64,000 nt of DNA from Pseudomonas sp. SORT22 (GCF_018417635.1 NZ_CP071007.1:3224501-3288500), one strand, 5' to 3'. Positions 44,223 through 53,859 are shown, numbered from the stretch's first letter. Notes: a model not told the origin generated them from the letters alone. Program-made: numbers and translations.

Positions 44223-45182
44223 ATGAAGCGACAAATGAATGGCCAGATGTACGTCTGGCTGCATGTGTTTGCCTGCGCGGCGCGGCACCTGTCGTTCACC
44301 CGCTGCGCCGAAGAGCTGCACATCACCCCCGGCGCGGTCAGCCAGCAGATCCGCCAACTGGAAGAGCGCCTGGGCTTTCGCCTGTTCCTGCGCCGCGCCC
44401 GCGGCGTCGAGCTGACCGCCGAAGGCCAGCGCCTGGCGCAGACCGTCGGCGAAGCCTATGGCAGCATCGATGCCGAGTTGCGCCGCCTGGACGCTGGCGA
44501 AATCCGCGGCACCCTGCGCCTGCGCTCGATCCCGTCGTTTCTGGCCAAGTGGCTGACCCCGCGCCTGCCGCGCCTGCAGCAACGCTACCCGGACATCCAG
44601 CTGCGCCTGGTGGCCGAAGACAGCAGCCAGGCCTTGCACGAAGGCGACTTCGACCTGGCCATCGACCTCAACGACGGCAGCTACCCGGGCATGCATTCCA
44701 CACCGCTGCTCGACGAACAGATCTTCCCGGTCTGCGCCCCTTCACTGCTGCGCGGCCGCCCGCCGCTGCATGGCCCGGCGGACCTGGCGCATTACCCGCT
44801 GCTGCACGACATCACCGCCTGGCGCGGCAGTTCGGAATACGCCGAATGGGAGTTTTACCTCGAGGGGATTGGCGCCAGTGGCCTGGACGTGCGCCGTGGG
44901 CACACCTTCAACCGCAACCACCTGACCATCGAGGCGGCGATTGCCGGCATCGGCGTGGCCATTGCCCGGCGTACCCTGCTCAATGACGAGCTGGAACGCG
45001 GCGCGCTGATCGTGCCGTTCGGCCTGCCGATCGCCAACCACAAGCGTTATGTGTTGCTATACCCGCCCGGTGGCCTGGCGCATCCGGGGGCGCGGGCGGT
45101 GCATGACTGGCTGGTGGAAGAAGCCGAAGGCTTTCGCGTGTTGCATGCCCAGGACGCCAGTGCGCTTGCCTTGCGCCGTTAG
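44223..45182 (+). CDS. LysR-family regulator (GcvA-like), probable regulator of serine catabolism
   Basis: 319-residue LysR protein. The N-terminal winged helix (about residues 8-68) reads FACAARHLSFTRCAEELHIT, then PGAVSQQIRQLEERLGFRLF, typical of the GcvA group. The substrate-binding domain follows from about residue 95. It is divergent from sdaA, the usual position of a LysR regulator and its target. A short palindrome TCGCG-N6-CGCGA at 44141-44156 lies between them and could be a binding site. The ATG at 44223 is preceded by GAGCTAAAC, a weak Shine-Dalgarno. Its stop converges on the toxin gene's stop 33 bases away. Confidence 0.86.
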   Translation: MKRQMNGQMYVWLHVFACAARHLSFTRCAEELHITPGAVSQQIRQLEERLGFRLFLRRARGVELTAEGQRLAQTVGEAYGSIDAELRRLDAGEIRGTLRLRSIPSFLAKWLTPRLPRLQQRYPDIQLRLVAEDSSQALHEGDFDLAIDLNDGSYPGMHSTPLLDEQIFPVCAPSLLRGRPPLHGPADLAHYPLLHDITAWRGSSEYAEWEFYLEGIGASGLDVRRGHTFNRNHLTIEAAIAGIGVAIARRTLLNDELERGALIVPFGLPIANHKRYVLLYPPGGLAHPGARAVHDWLVEEAEGFRVLHAQDASALALRR

Positions 45183-45215
45183 TGCAGCGACGCAAGGCAA
45201 GGCCGTTCAGGCCGC

Positions 45216-48200
45216 TTAGCTTTCGCTGCTGCGGGTCAGCTCGCGGATGAGGCCGTGCTCGGCCGCAGTGCTGACTTCTTTCAACTGCTGCTCAGCGGTG
45301 AAGTAGCGCCCTTCCGACAGTGCCAGACGCTGCAGGTGCCCCTGCCCGTCCACGGGTGCATCGGGCAGGATCTGCTGCACCGCACTGCGCACCTCGGGCG
45401 CCAGCGGCCCGTCGAACTCATGCCAGTCGTACAGGCAACTCAACAGGTAGTCGGCGGCATCGCGCCATTGCTGTTCGAAGGTCGCAAAGCGCTGCCCGTG
45501 CAGTTTGCGCAAGTAGCGCTTCCAGCCATGTTGCAGCACCATCCATTGCTGCCTGGCCTCCACCTGGCTGCTCAGGCGCTGGACTTCGCGCTCGACATTC
45601 TTGACCACACGCGCGTCAACACCGGCCCTGTGCGCATAGAGCATGCCGCTGGACGGCTCGGGGAAGTCGAGCCGGGTGGCCAGTTCCTGACGCAACTTCA
45701 GGCGAATTTCCACCGGGTCGGACTCATGCTCCAGGTCCTGGTCGGTAAGGTTATCCAGCGGGTCGAAGGCCGGCAACGGGCGGCTGCCGGCACGCATGGC
45801 ATCGCGGCGCAGATCGCGGGCAAGGCCGATACGCTGGGCCAGGGAGTTGACCAGCTCGCGGCGATAGAGCTGTTTGTACAAGCCGACCACTGCCGCCGTG
45901 CGCTGCAGCGGGTCAAGCGCCTCCTGGCTTTGGCGATAGGCGAGAAACTCGACTTCCAGGGCACTGAAGCCGTCGGCCCCGGCGTCGCCACAGGTTGGTG
46001 GGTAAGCGTCGGCAACCGCCTGCAAATCACTGAACAGCTGGTCGCAACCTTGTGCGGCGCGCAGCAGCTCCCAGACCCTGGCGGACATGTTGTTGAAATC
46101 GAACCGGGCCTCGCTGGACTCCAGCGCCCGGTCGAGCACCAGCAACAGCGGGCGATGGGTGTCTTCATCGGGGAACAAGGTGTCCCACAGTTGCTGCTGT
46201 TCGGCGCTCGCCTCACGTAACCAGCCGGCGGCCAGGCCGCTGGCACGGCGACTGAACGGCATCCCCAGGCCGCGCAAGTGAGTGGCAGCGGCCTCGCTGA
46301 GCGGGTTCTGGTTGAGCAGCAGCCAGCGGCTGCGCTGGCCGTCGGCACGCAACGCAGCGCCAAAGGCCGTGGCCGCAAGGTCGGGAAGCTCGCTCAGCTC
46401 GTTGCTGCTCAGGTCCACCGTGCGCAGCCGATGCTCTGGCGGCTGCATCAGCTCCAGCAACCCATCAGGCCAGTCTTCGAGCTGGCAGCCACGCAGGCTC
46501 AGGTGCTCAAGCATCCGCAGGCCGGCCAGCTGCGGCGCCCGGCCCAGGGGGTTGTCGGCCAGGTTGAGCTTGCGCAACCGCACAAGGCCGGCAAAGGCTG
46601 TGGCCCCGTCTTCGTCCAGCTGGATGTTATTGCGGGCAAGGTCCAGCTCCTGCAACGGGATTGCCGCCAGGGCTTGCAACTGCTCGGCATCGAGGGTCGC
46701 GCCATTGGCCCGAAAGCCCAGCGTGGTCAGGCTATCGAGCTTGCCCAGGGCATTGATCGCTTCAACCGGCAGCGTGGCCATCTGGTTACCGGTGAGGCCC
46801 AGCCCACGCAAGGCCCGCAAGCTTTGCAGCGGGTCGAACATGCGCGCATTGACCGCGATCTGGTTGCCCTCGAGGCTGAGCAACCGCAGCTTGGTCCGGG
46901 TGCCAAGCGCAGCGGGTATCTCGGTCAGGCGGTTGTGGTCCAGGTTCAGTTCCCTGAGTTCGGTAAACGACGAAAGGAATTGCTCCGGCACTGCGCTCAG
47001 TTCCATCCGATGCAGGAACAAGCGGGTGACATGGCGAAAGCGCACATTGATCGCTGGCAATCCGCCAGGCCTCCAGGAGGACAGGTCCAGTTCATGTTTA
47101 TGATCGCCACCCACACGGCGCCAGGCGGCTTTTAGCCGGTCACGAAGCATTTCCCGGTCCACCCGCTCGCCAGCGCTGGGTCGCTGCGCCACCCAGTTGT
47201 CGAGGGTCTGCCCGAGCTGGCGATACTCATCTTCCAGGCCCTGGATCGCAACACCAAGGTCTTCATTGGCGAGTCTCAGCTGGTTCTTGATCTCGGAAAT
47301 TTCATTGGCACGCAACTCGGGGTACAAGGCACTCAAACGGCGATATTCGCTGGAACGCAAGGTCCCCACCGCGCCGCCCATCGGGTAGCCACGGCGCCCG
47401 TCGGCCAGGCGCAACGGCGATTGCAACCAGGGCCGCGAGGGTTGCTGGCCGATCAGGGTCGAACAGCGGGCGCGATTGCCCAGGGCTTGCTGGGTCAGAC
47501 GCTGGCGCAGTTGCGCGGGCTCGTAGATCTCTACCCCAAGTGACTGGCGCAGGGTGTCGGGCAGTGCGCGTAACAGCGCAGCAAAAAAGTCATCGCTCAG
47601 CCCCAGTTCATTACCGCGGGCATCGAAAACGCGATAGCCACCCTCGTACTTGAGTATCGAGCGCAGCTCAGCCTCGGTGTCACCGACGCTGGCCAGCACC
47701 GCGCTGGCCAGCGTCTGCTGGTGTAGCTCAAGGCGAATACCGCTGTTCCAGCCGGGCAAATCGGCGAGCAATTGCAGTGCCAGGCGCTCGCTGTCCAGGG
47801 CCATTCGTGCAGGGAACACCAACCCTTCAAGGGCACGATTGAGGCGCAACTGGCGCTGATAGGCCCGGGCTTCTTCGGCCAAGCGTCCAGGTACGCGCGC
47901 TTGCTCGCCAATCAGTTGCCCACGCTCCTGGGCAGTGGCGTGCCGCACAATTTCCTCGGCAAGCGAATCAGGCAGCGAGGCGAAGTCACGCTGCAAAGTC
48001 TTGGCGCCCAGGCCGGGGGCGCTTTCGATACTGGCGTACAGACTGTCGAACACCGCGCTGCGCTTGCGCTCTGCCAGATCGGCCAATTGCTCGCGCAAGG
48101 CCGGCAAGCGTGCCTGCTCGGGCAAATGCTCACCCAGCAGCTCGCTGCGTTGCGCCTCACTCAAGGCCTGCAACAGCACCTGGGCGAGCTTGCCGCTGCG

Positions 48201-50306
48201 CACATCGGCGGCCAGCACCTTGAAGGCGTGACCCTGGGGCCAGCGCTCCAGGCCATAGGTCTGCGATTCACCCCACAGCTCCGGCCCCCTGAACACCTGC
48301 AGTACCCGGTTGGCCGGCCATTTGGGCAACTCGACCAGCAACGCCAGCGGATAGGTCATGCCCGCCTCCAGCGCCGCACCACTGCGGATATCGGCGACCA
48401 TCCGGGTAATGCGCCGGTCCAGTTGCAGGCGCTGCAAGGTATCGGCCAGCAGCGGTGCAAGCGGCCCCTGCTCGACATGCATGTGGCGCAGCACGTCGTC
48501 GTCGACCCCGCTGATCTCGGCAGCCTGTGCCAGGCTGGCATCGTCCAGGCCCTCGGCCAGAACGCCGATGCGCCGCAGCAACTGGCCACGCTCCCAATGC
48601 AGCGGCTGTTCACCCTGGAACTGCCAGGCGCCGTTACCGTAGTGTTTGAGCGGCGGCTCGAAGGCGTCGTTGTTGTCCGGGTGCCTGATTCGCCATTGTT
48701 GAAGACCGGCATCATAGCGTTGCTGGTACAGCTTGCCATCCAGGCGGATGTACAACTGATCGTTCAGCGCGTACTGCCCCAGGGCATTGGGCGCCAGGCC
48801 CTCGGGTAGTTGCACCGGGCTTGCATAACCGCTCAGGTCGGGCTTCCACAAGCGCACTTGGCCATTGGCCAATTCGACACGCTCCAGACCATCGACAAAC
48901 AGCGACGGTTCGGCGGCGCTGCCGGCTACCCCCAGCCCTGCGATCAAACCCAGGTTGACCACCAGCGACTCGACCTGCGCCAGGGCTTCGGCGGTTTCCC
49001 CGGCTTCCCAGGCCTCGACGCCATGGAACACGTTGGCCATCAGTTGCGCGCCGGTCACCGCCAGCATCAGCGGATTGAGCGCCGGGACTAAAAACGCCGC
49101 AGCGTTGAGCACATTCAGGCCGATATCCAGCCAATGCTGCAAACGCGCCAGGCGCGCGGCGCGGTCTTCATCGGCGGTCGGCACCGCCAGTACCCGGGCA
49201 TTGGCCTTGAGCCTGCGCACCTGCAGGCGCTGCAAGCGGCTCCACAGCTCGCCGTCGAGCGCATGTTCCTCGACCTTCAGGCGCGGATTGCGGATCGGTT
49301 GGCGGATCTTTTCCTCGCCCTCAAAGCGTTCGACGTACAGCGCCTGATTCAAGGCGCGCACAAATGCCGGGCGCTCGGCCTGGGGCACACATTTGAGTAT
49401 TGCCTGGCGGTAATCGTCAGTTTGCAGGCTGGTAGCCAGGTCGTGGGCAAAGGCGCTGGTCGAGGAATACTCCTTGATCGGGTACAGCGGCGCGCCGGCG
49501 ATCCAGGCCACACAGCGTTCAGTGACATTGCTCGCCGCCGGATCCGGGCCGATCAACAGCGCTCCGTCCAGCACGCTGCCCAGCACGCTGATCTGCCGAC
49601 AGACCACGGCTTTGCCATCGAGCCGGGGCGCAGCGCCATTGGCCAGCAGCAATAACGCGGCCTGTACTGCGTCGGTGATTTCACCGTAGCTTCGCGCCCG
49701 CTGCACTTGCGCGACGAAGTCGGCCCGGGTCGCTGCCGTCATGCTGGCGGCCCTGACGGGGTCCTGCAGCACCTCGGCCAGGTGCTGCTGATACTGCCGA
49801 CCCAGGTCGAGTTCGCGGCACAGGGCGACGAAACGCTCACAGCTCAGGCTCACGGTTTGACCTTGCGCGTCAGCCAGGTAGCTGAAAGGGCCCAGGTCTT
49901 CGTTGGCGCTGAAATTCTGCAGCGCCGCCTCAAGCAGGCTGCTGCTGTGGGTCGCGCCCTTGGGCAAGGTACGCCCGCCAAGGGTTTCAAAACCGACCTG
50001 GTGCAGTTGCGCCTTGAGCACATCCACTTCCACCCCATGGGCCTCACGTAATGAACGGGCCAACAGTGGTGCACAGAACTGGCTGATGCCCTTGAGCACG
50101 GCAAGCTGCACTGCCAGCGCCTGGCGTGCAGCCCTCGAAGCCTTGAGCGCAGCCTGTAGCTGCGGCTCTATCGTCGACGGCAGTTGCTGGCTCTGCAGCA
50201 GGGTTTGAAAGTCTTTGGCCGCCAGATGGCTGACCCAGGCAGGAATCGCCGCGCCGATCAAGGTGCGGTGGAAAATCAACGCAGGGTTTGGCTTTGCAGG
50301 TGTCAT
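45216..50306 (-). CDS. Large LRR protein with NEL-type E3 ubiquitin ligase domain (DUF6543/dermonecrotic-toxin-like effector)
   Basis: 1696-residue protein in three parts. Residues 1 to about 1050 resemble the dermonecrotic-toxin-like (DUF6543) region of Pseudomonas toxins, with hydrophobic segments at about 405-475. Leucine-rich repeats run from about 1085 to 1310 (LRELNLDHNRLTEIPAAL, LRLLSLEGNQI, LQELDLARNNI, LRTVDLSSNELSELP). The last 320 residues form a Novel E3 Ligase domain, with probable catalytic Cys1439 in PTCGDAGADGFSALEVEF. In IpaH/SspH-type effectors this cysteine carries ubiquitin to host proteins. No signal peptide and no secretion genes are in the window. The start follows AGGA at 9 bases, inside a hairpin. 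Confidence 0.85.
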   Translation of the reverse strand: MTPAKPNPALIFHRTLIGAAIPAWVSHLAAKDFQTLLQSQQLPSTIEPQLQAALKASRAARQALAVQLAVLKGISQFCAPLLARSLREAHGVEVDVLKAQLHQVGFETLGGRTLPKGATHSSSLLEAALQNFSANEDLGPFSYLADAQGQTVSLSCERFVALCRELDLGRQYQQHLAEVLQDPVRAASMTAATRADFVAQVQRARSYGEITDAVQAALLLLANGAAPRLDGKAVVCRQISVLGSVLDGALLIGPDPAASNVTERCVAWIAGAPLYPIKEYSSTSAFAHDLATSLQTDDYRQAILKCVPQAERPAFVRALNQALYVERFEGEEKIRQPIRNPRLKVEEHALDGELWSRLQRLQVRRLKANARVLAVPTADEDRAARLARLQHWLDIGLNVLNAAAFLVPALNPLMLAVTGAQLMANVFHGVEAWEAGETAEALAQVESLVVNLGLIAGLGVAGSAAEPSLFVDGLERVELANGQVRLWKPDLSGYASPVQLPEGLAPNALGQYALNDQLYIRLDGKLYQQRYDAGLQQWRIRHPDNNDAFEPPLKHYGNGAWQFQGEQPLHWERGQLLRRIGVLAEGLDDASLAQAAEISGVDDDVLRHMHVEQGPLAPLLADTLQRLQLDRRITRMVADIRSGAALEAGMTYPLALLVELPKWPANRVLQVFRGPELWGESQTYGLERWPQGHAFKVLAADVRSGKLAQVLLQALSEAQRSELLGEHLPEQARLPALREQLADLAERKRSAVFDSLYASIESAPGLGAKTLQRDFASLPDSLAEEIVRHATAQERGQLIGEQARVPGRLAEEARAYQRQLRLNRALEGLVFPARMALDSERLALQLLADLPGWNSGIRLELHQQTLASAVLASVGDTEAELRSILKYEGGYRVFDARGNELGLSDDFFAALLRALPDTLRQSLGVEIYEPAQLRQRLTQQALGNRARCSTLIGQQPSRPWLQSPLRLADGRRGYPMGGAVGTLRSSEYRRLSALYPELRANEISEIKNQLRLANEDLGVAIQGLEDEYRQLGQTLDNWVAQRPSAGERVDREMLRDRLKAAWRRVGGDHKHELDLSSWRPGGLPAINVRFRHVTRLFLHRMELSAVPEQFLSSFTELRELNLDHNRLTEIPAALGTRTKLRLLSLEGNQIAVNARMFDPLQSLRALRGLGLTGNQMATLPVEAINALGKLDSLTTLGFRANGATLDAEQLQALAAIPLQELDLARNNIQLDEDGATAFAGLVRLRKLNLADNPLGRAPQLAGLRMLEHLSLRGCQLEDWPDGLLELMQPPEHRLRTVDLSSNELSELPDLAATAFGAALRADGQRSRWLLLNQNPLSEAAATHLRGLGMPFSRRASGLAAGWLREASAEQQQLWDTLFPDEDTHRPLLLVLDRALESSEARFDFNNMSARVWELLRAAQGCDQLFSDLQAVADAYPPTCGDAGADGFSALEVEFLAYRQSQEALDPLQRTAAVVGLYKQLYRRELVNSLAQRIGLARDLRRDAMRAGSRPLPAFDPLDNLTDQDLEHESDPVEIRLKLRQELATRLDFPEPSSGMLYAHRAGVDARVVKNVEREVQRLSSQVEARQQWMVLQHGWKRYLRKLHGQRFATFEQQWRDAADYLLSCLYDWHEFDGPLAPEVRSAVQQILPDAPVDGQGHLQRLALSEGRYFTAEQQLKEVSTAAEHGLIRELTRSSES

Positions 50307-50316
50307 TGGAAAAGTT

Positions 50317-50339
50317 CCTGACAGTGAGGGGCTGTCAGG
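50317..50339 (-). promoter_or_regulatory. Hairpin overlapping the toxin gene's Shine-Dalgarno
   Basis: On the minus strand CCTGACAG-CCCCTCA-CTGTCAGG forms a perfect 8-bp stem with a 7-base loop. The last bases of the 3' arm (AGG) are part of the AGGA Shine-Dalgarno that stands 9 bases before the ATG at 50306. Folding would hide the ribosome site. Confidence 0.5.
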
Positions 50340-50348
50340 AGAGCAGCA

Positions 50349-50364
50349 CCGCCGTTGACGGCGG
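50349..50364 (-). terminator. Small hairpin after the sulfatase gene
   Basis: CCGCCG-TCAA-CGGCGG (minus strand) is a perfect 6-bp stem 28 bases after the sulfatase stop. It is followed by TGCTGCTCTCC, not a real T-run, so termination is only a possibility. It could also stack with the downstream hairpin at 50317-50339. Confidence 0.3.
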
Positions 50365-50391
50365 AGCTAGATAAATAGTGCCTTCACCCGC

Positions 50392-52101
50392 TCAATCCGC
50401 CTGGCCCACCGGCATCTGCGCATTCGGCAAGGCCGCCCCCGGGGTCACCACTTCGCTCAGGTCAATATGCTTGAACACAGGCTTCGCCCCCAGCCGCGCA
50501 TTGAAGCGGGTATTGAAGCTGAACGGGTCGTCGCTCGGCACCACCAGCGAGCGCCCGTACACCGCGGCGATGCCGGCCGGGTCGTAGCCGAGCAGCTGCA
50601 GCAAGGTGGGGAAGATGTTGTAGTGGCTGGAGCGGTCCTTGTTGGTTGCCAGTTGCGCCTGCCAGTCAAGGGTTTGCAGGCCCTGGCCCTGGATCACCAC
50701 CAGCGGCACCAGGCCCTCCTCTTCCACCGGGTTGCTGTCGCAGTGGGTGTTGAGCCCCGGGTTGCCGCGCTCGTGCAGGTCCTGGCCGTGGTCGGAGGTG
50801 TAGATGAGCACCGCCTGGCTGAGGTCGGCCTTGGCGAACAGGCGGTTGAAGAACTCGCCGACGTTCCACAGCAGGCTGTTCATGTACGAATTGCGGTACA
50901 GCACCCAGTCTTCGGGCTGGCCATTGAATCCGTCGCGCCGGCCGGTGTCGGTGATGTCGGTGTACTGCCCGCGCGGCAAGGCCGGGCGGTAGGTCATGAA
51001 GTCGTCGGGGTATTTGTCGTGCACCGGGAAATGCACGCCGACCTTGTTGATCACGATCAGTTGCGCCTTGCCGTCGGCCAGCAGCTCGGTGAGCTTGGCC
51101 ACAGCGGCCATGTCGCGATCACGCACCGGGGTGCTGTCGAACTGGATGAACTGGTCGATGTCGCGTTTTTCCGCCGCGTTCATCAGGTTCTGCAGGTTGC
51201 CGCCGGTGCGCTGGGCGTCGATGTACACGGTGCCCAGGCCGGCGGCCTTGGCGTACTGCCAGATCGACGGCAGGGTCGAGTTGATGCGCAGGTAGTCGTC
51301 GCGGGTGCCGCCATAACGCAGGGTGACGTTGGTGTCGGAGCTGCAGTTGGCGATCGAGGCGGCGTAGCCATAATTGAAAATGCTCACCCCGGGCCGGGCC
51401 TGGTTGAGCTGGCTGCGCACGCCATGGGCGGTGTTCAGGTCCAGGTAATTGCCCGAGACGCTTTCGTCGATGATCAGCACGATGTCGCGGGCCAGGGCCG
51501 GGCCGCTGCGTGCCAGGGTCACCGGCTCACGGGGGCCGACGCTGTCGTGCAGCGACTCGTAGAGCATCAGGTTGGCATAGGCCAGCGGCGTGTACATGAT
51601 CGGCAGGCCGCGCGCGCCTTCGCCGGCGCGCACGAACAGAATCGCCGTGAGCAAGGCAATGCCCAGCAGCGGCGCCGCCCACGGCAGCGCCCCGGGCCCG
51701 GGCACAGGGTGGCGTGGCTTGAGCCCCAGGCCCAGCAGCAACAGCAGCGAACTGCCCAGTACCCGGAGGATCACGCTGTGGTACTGCTCGATGGCCTCGC
51801 CGATAAAACCACCGGAATACACCATCGAGATAAAGCCGCTGTAGGTCAGGTAGTCAGCGGTAATACGCGTGTAGGCATCGAAGAACACCGCGCTGGCGCT
51901 GAACACCAGGGCAAAGCCCCAGCGCAGCCAGGCCTGGCGGATGTTGGCGCACAGCAGCAAGGCCAGCACCAGCAGCACCAGGACGCCGAGGTACAACAGC
52001 AACGCCGGGCTCAGGCCGATGGCCTGCAAGCGCTCCAGGTAATAGGGGTAATTGCTCAAAAGGTACAGCGCCAGCAGCAGTTCCTTGACGTATTTGAACA
52101 T
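50392..52101 (-). CDS. Membrane sulfatase-fold enzyme, phosphoethanolamine-transferase-like
   Basis: 569-residue inner-membrane protein. About four to five N-terminal helices (residues 8-165) are followed by a periplasmic alkaline-phosphatase/sulfatase domain. DIVLIIDESVSGNYLDL is the metal/nucleophile segment, NKVGVHFPVHDKYPDDF and IYTSDHGQDLHERGNPG the other metal motifs. EptA/OpgE-type enzymes move phosphoethanolamine to lipid A or glucans; here the acceptor is unknown. Next to an exopolysaccharide cluster, it may modify a surface glycan. The ATG at 52101 gives MFKYVKELLLALYLLSNYP, with GAGGGG just upstream; the longer reading adds 11 residues. Confidence 0.82.
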   Translation of the reverse strand: MFKYVKELLLALYLLSNYPYYLERLQAIGLSPALLLYLGVLVLLVLALLLCANIRQAWLRWGFALVFSASAVFFDAYTRITADYLTYSGFISMVYSGGFIGEAIEQYHSVILRVLGSSLLLLLGLGLKPRHPVPGPGALPWAAPLLGIALLTAILFVRAGEGARGLPIMYTPLAYANLMLYESLHDSVGPREPVTLARSGPALARDIVLIIDESVSGNYLDLNTAHGVRSQLNQARPGVSIFNYGYAASIANCSSDTNVTLRYGGTRDDYLRINSTLPSIWQYAKAAGLGTVYIDAQRTGGNLQNLMNAAEKRDIDQFIQFDSTPVRDRDMAAVAKLTELLADGKAQLIVINKVGVHFPVHDKYPDDFMTYRPALPRGQYTDITDTGRRDGFNGQPEDWVLYRNSYMNSLLWNVGEFFNRLFAKADLSQAVLIYTSDHGQDLHERGNPGLNTHCDSNPVEEEGLVPLVVIQGQGLQTLDWQAQLATNKDRSSHYNIFPTLLQLLGYDPAGIAAVYGRSLVVPSDDPFSFNTRFNARLGAKPVFKHIDLSEVVTPGAALPNAQMPVGQAD

Positions 52102-52506
52102 CTTCCCCTCGCCCAATTTTGACCTTGCAAGCACCCGGACATTGACACGTTAGCAGTCGCCACCCAAAGCGCAAACCGGAACAACGTCAGTTTTTTGACC
52201 TAACTTGGCGGTGCCAATTCTGACAGTTCAAAAACGCGAAAGCGTTGCATTCGTGAAACATCCACATCCATAAACGCCTTGTTTATCGCGGGCTTCGACC
52301 GTTCATCGTTTTGCGATGCGGCAATTGGCCAGTGCTCACCAATGCTAACCCCCGGATTTAGAACGGCTTGATAGCAAAAAGCCCAAATCACAGCGAGTGT
52401 AAATCCGACGAAACATGCCATTTGATTGACACGACTTCCCACGGGTGGGCTATACCGAAATCACACCACTGTTTCATCCTCATTACTCCATACGAGGCAC
52501 GCCGAC
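52102..52506. other. 405-base divergent intergenic region, A+T-rich
   Basis: This stretch separates the sulfatase gene (minus strand) from the exopolysaccharide operon (plus strand) and is visibly richer in A+T than its surroundings. I see no RNA gene and no convincing CDS. An 80-codon minus-strand frame (52200-52442) lacks a Shine-Dalgarno. It is most likely the control region of the polysaccharide genes; a candidate promoter is listed separately. ATTCGTGAAACATCC and other sequence around 52240-52300 carry no motif I recognise. Confidence 0.6.
52426..52456 (+). promoter_or_regulatory. Candidate promoter of the exopolysaccharide operon
   Basis: TTGACA (52426-52431) is a perfect -35 consensus. 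TATACC (52451-52456) matches the -10 at 4 of 6, but the spacing is 19 bases, longer than the preferred 17. The ugd ATG lies 51 bases after the -10. I did not find a clear sigma-54 or AlgU-type site in this region. Confidence 0.35.
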
Positions 52507-53859
52507 ATGGACGTGAGCGTATTTGGCACCGGCTATGTCGGTCTTGTGCAAGCTGCGGCCCTCGCAGACGTAGGACACCGGGTTTTGTGCGTCGATGTCG
52601 ATGCGCACAAGATCAGTCAACTGCGTCAGGGCGTACCGCCGATCAGCGAGCCGGGGCTTTCGGCCATGCTCGAAGAAAACATCAAGGAAGGCCGCCTGCT
52701 GTTCAGCACCCAGGCCAGTGATGCGGTCAGTCACGCCGAGCTGATCTTTATCGCCGTCGGTACGCCGCCGGATGAAGACGGCTCGGCCGACCTCTCCCAT
52801 GTCCTGGGGGTGACCCGGCAGATCGCCGGGCTGATGGAAGCCGATCGCACCCTGATCATCAAGTCCACCGTCCCGGTCGGCACCGCCGACAAGGTCGCCG
52901 CCCTGGCCGGCGAAGAACTGCAGCGCCTGGGCAAGGGCGCGCTCAAGGTGCGGGTGGTGTCCAACCCCGAGTTCCTTAAAGAAGGCAGCGCCCTGGCCGA
53001 CTGCATGCGCCCGGACCGGATCATCGTCGGCACCGCCGATGACCAGGCCCACGACCAGCTCGCCGAGCTCTACGCGCCCTTCTGCCGCAACCATGAAAAG
53101 CTCATGTTCATGGACAACCGCAGCGCCGAGCTGACCAAGTACGCGGCCAACGCCATGCTCGCCACGCGCATCAGTTTCATGAACGAGCTGGCCAACCTCA
53201 CCGAGCACCTGGGCGCCGACATCGAAGCGGTGCGCAAAGGCATCGGCTCCGACCCGCGCATCGGCTACCACTTCATCTACCCCGGCTGCGGCTTTGGCGG
53301 CTCGTGCTTTCCCAAGGACCTGCGCGCCCTGCTGCACACCGCCGAACGCAGCGGCATGCCGCTGCGCCTGCTGCAAAGCGTCAGTGAAGTCAACGACAGC
53401 CAGCGTCAGATCCTCTTCGCCAAGCTCAAGCAGCGCTTTCCTGGCAGCCTGGCCGGCAAGTCGATAGCGGTCTGGGGCCTGGCCTTCAAGCCCAACACCG
53501 ACGACATGCGCGAAGCCCCCAGCCGCTACCTGATGGAAGCGCTGTGGGCCGAAGGCGCTACCGTGTGCGCCTTTGACCCTGAGGCGATGTCCGAATGCCG
53601 GCGCATCTACGGCTACCGCAAAGACCTGCAGCTGTGCGCCACCCGCGACGACACCCTGGAAGACGCCGACGCCCTGGTGATCTGCACCGAGTGGAAAAAC
53701 TTTCGCGTGGTCGACTTCGCCCTGCTGGCGAAAAAGCTGCGCAGCCGCCTGATCATTGACGGGCGCAACCTGTACAACCCCGAGCAGGTCGCCACTTTCG
53801 GCCTGAGCTACAGTGGCATCGGCCTGCGCCAGGTGCAGCCGGAGGTACCGGCGCCATGA
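52507..53859 (+). CDS. ugd: UDP-glucose 6-dehydrogenase
   Basis: 450-residue enzyme that oxidises UDP-glucose to UDP-glucuronate with two NAD. The N-terminal Rossmann fold reads VFGTGYVGLVQAAALADVGH. The catalytic cysteine is Cys267 in GCGFGGSCFPKDLRAL, and VWGLAFKPNTDDMREAPS opens the C-terminal UDP-binding domain. The ATG at 52507 has GAGG 9 bases upstream; earlier in-frame starts lie before the candidate promoter. It is the first gene of the polysaccharide operon and its stop overlaps the epimerase gene (ATGA). It implies a uronic-acid-containing polymer. Confidence 0.95.
   Translation: MDVSVFGTGYVGLVQAAALADVGHRVLCVDVDAHKISQLRQGVPPISEPGLSAMLEENIKEGRLLFSTQASDAVSHAELIFIAVGTPPDEDGSADLSHVLGVTRQIAGLMEADRTLIIKSTVPVGTADKVAALAGEELQRLGKGALKVRVVSNPEFLKEGSALADCMRPDRIIVGTADDQAHDQLAELYAPFCRNHEKLMFMDNRSAELTKYAANAMLATRISFMNELANLTEHLGADIEAVRKGIGSDPRIGYHFIYPGCGFGGSCFPKDLRALLHTAERSGMPLRLLQSVSEVNDSQRQILFAKLKQRFPGSLAGKSIAVWGLAFKPNTDDMREAPSRYLMEALWAEGATVCAFDPEAMSECRRIYGYRKDLQLCATRDDTLEDADALVICTEWKNFRVVDFALLAKKLRSRLIIDGRNLYNPEQVATFGLSYSGIGLRQVQPEVPAP

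Noticed and set aside
45183..45215. Terminator between the LysR gene and the toxin gene
   Set aside because: Only a 4-bp GGCC-GTTCA-GGCC stem is possible and no T-run follows.
52200..52442. 80-codon minus-strand ORF with one hydrophobic stretch in the divergent intergenic region
   Set aside because: It starts with GTG, has no Shine-Dalgarno at that start or the internal ATG, and lies over the probable polysaccharide promoter.
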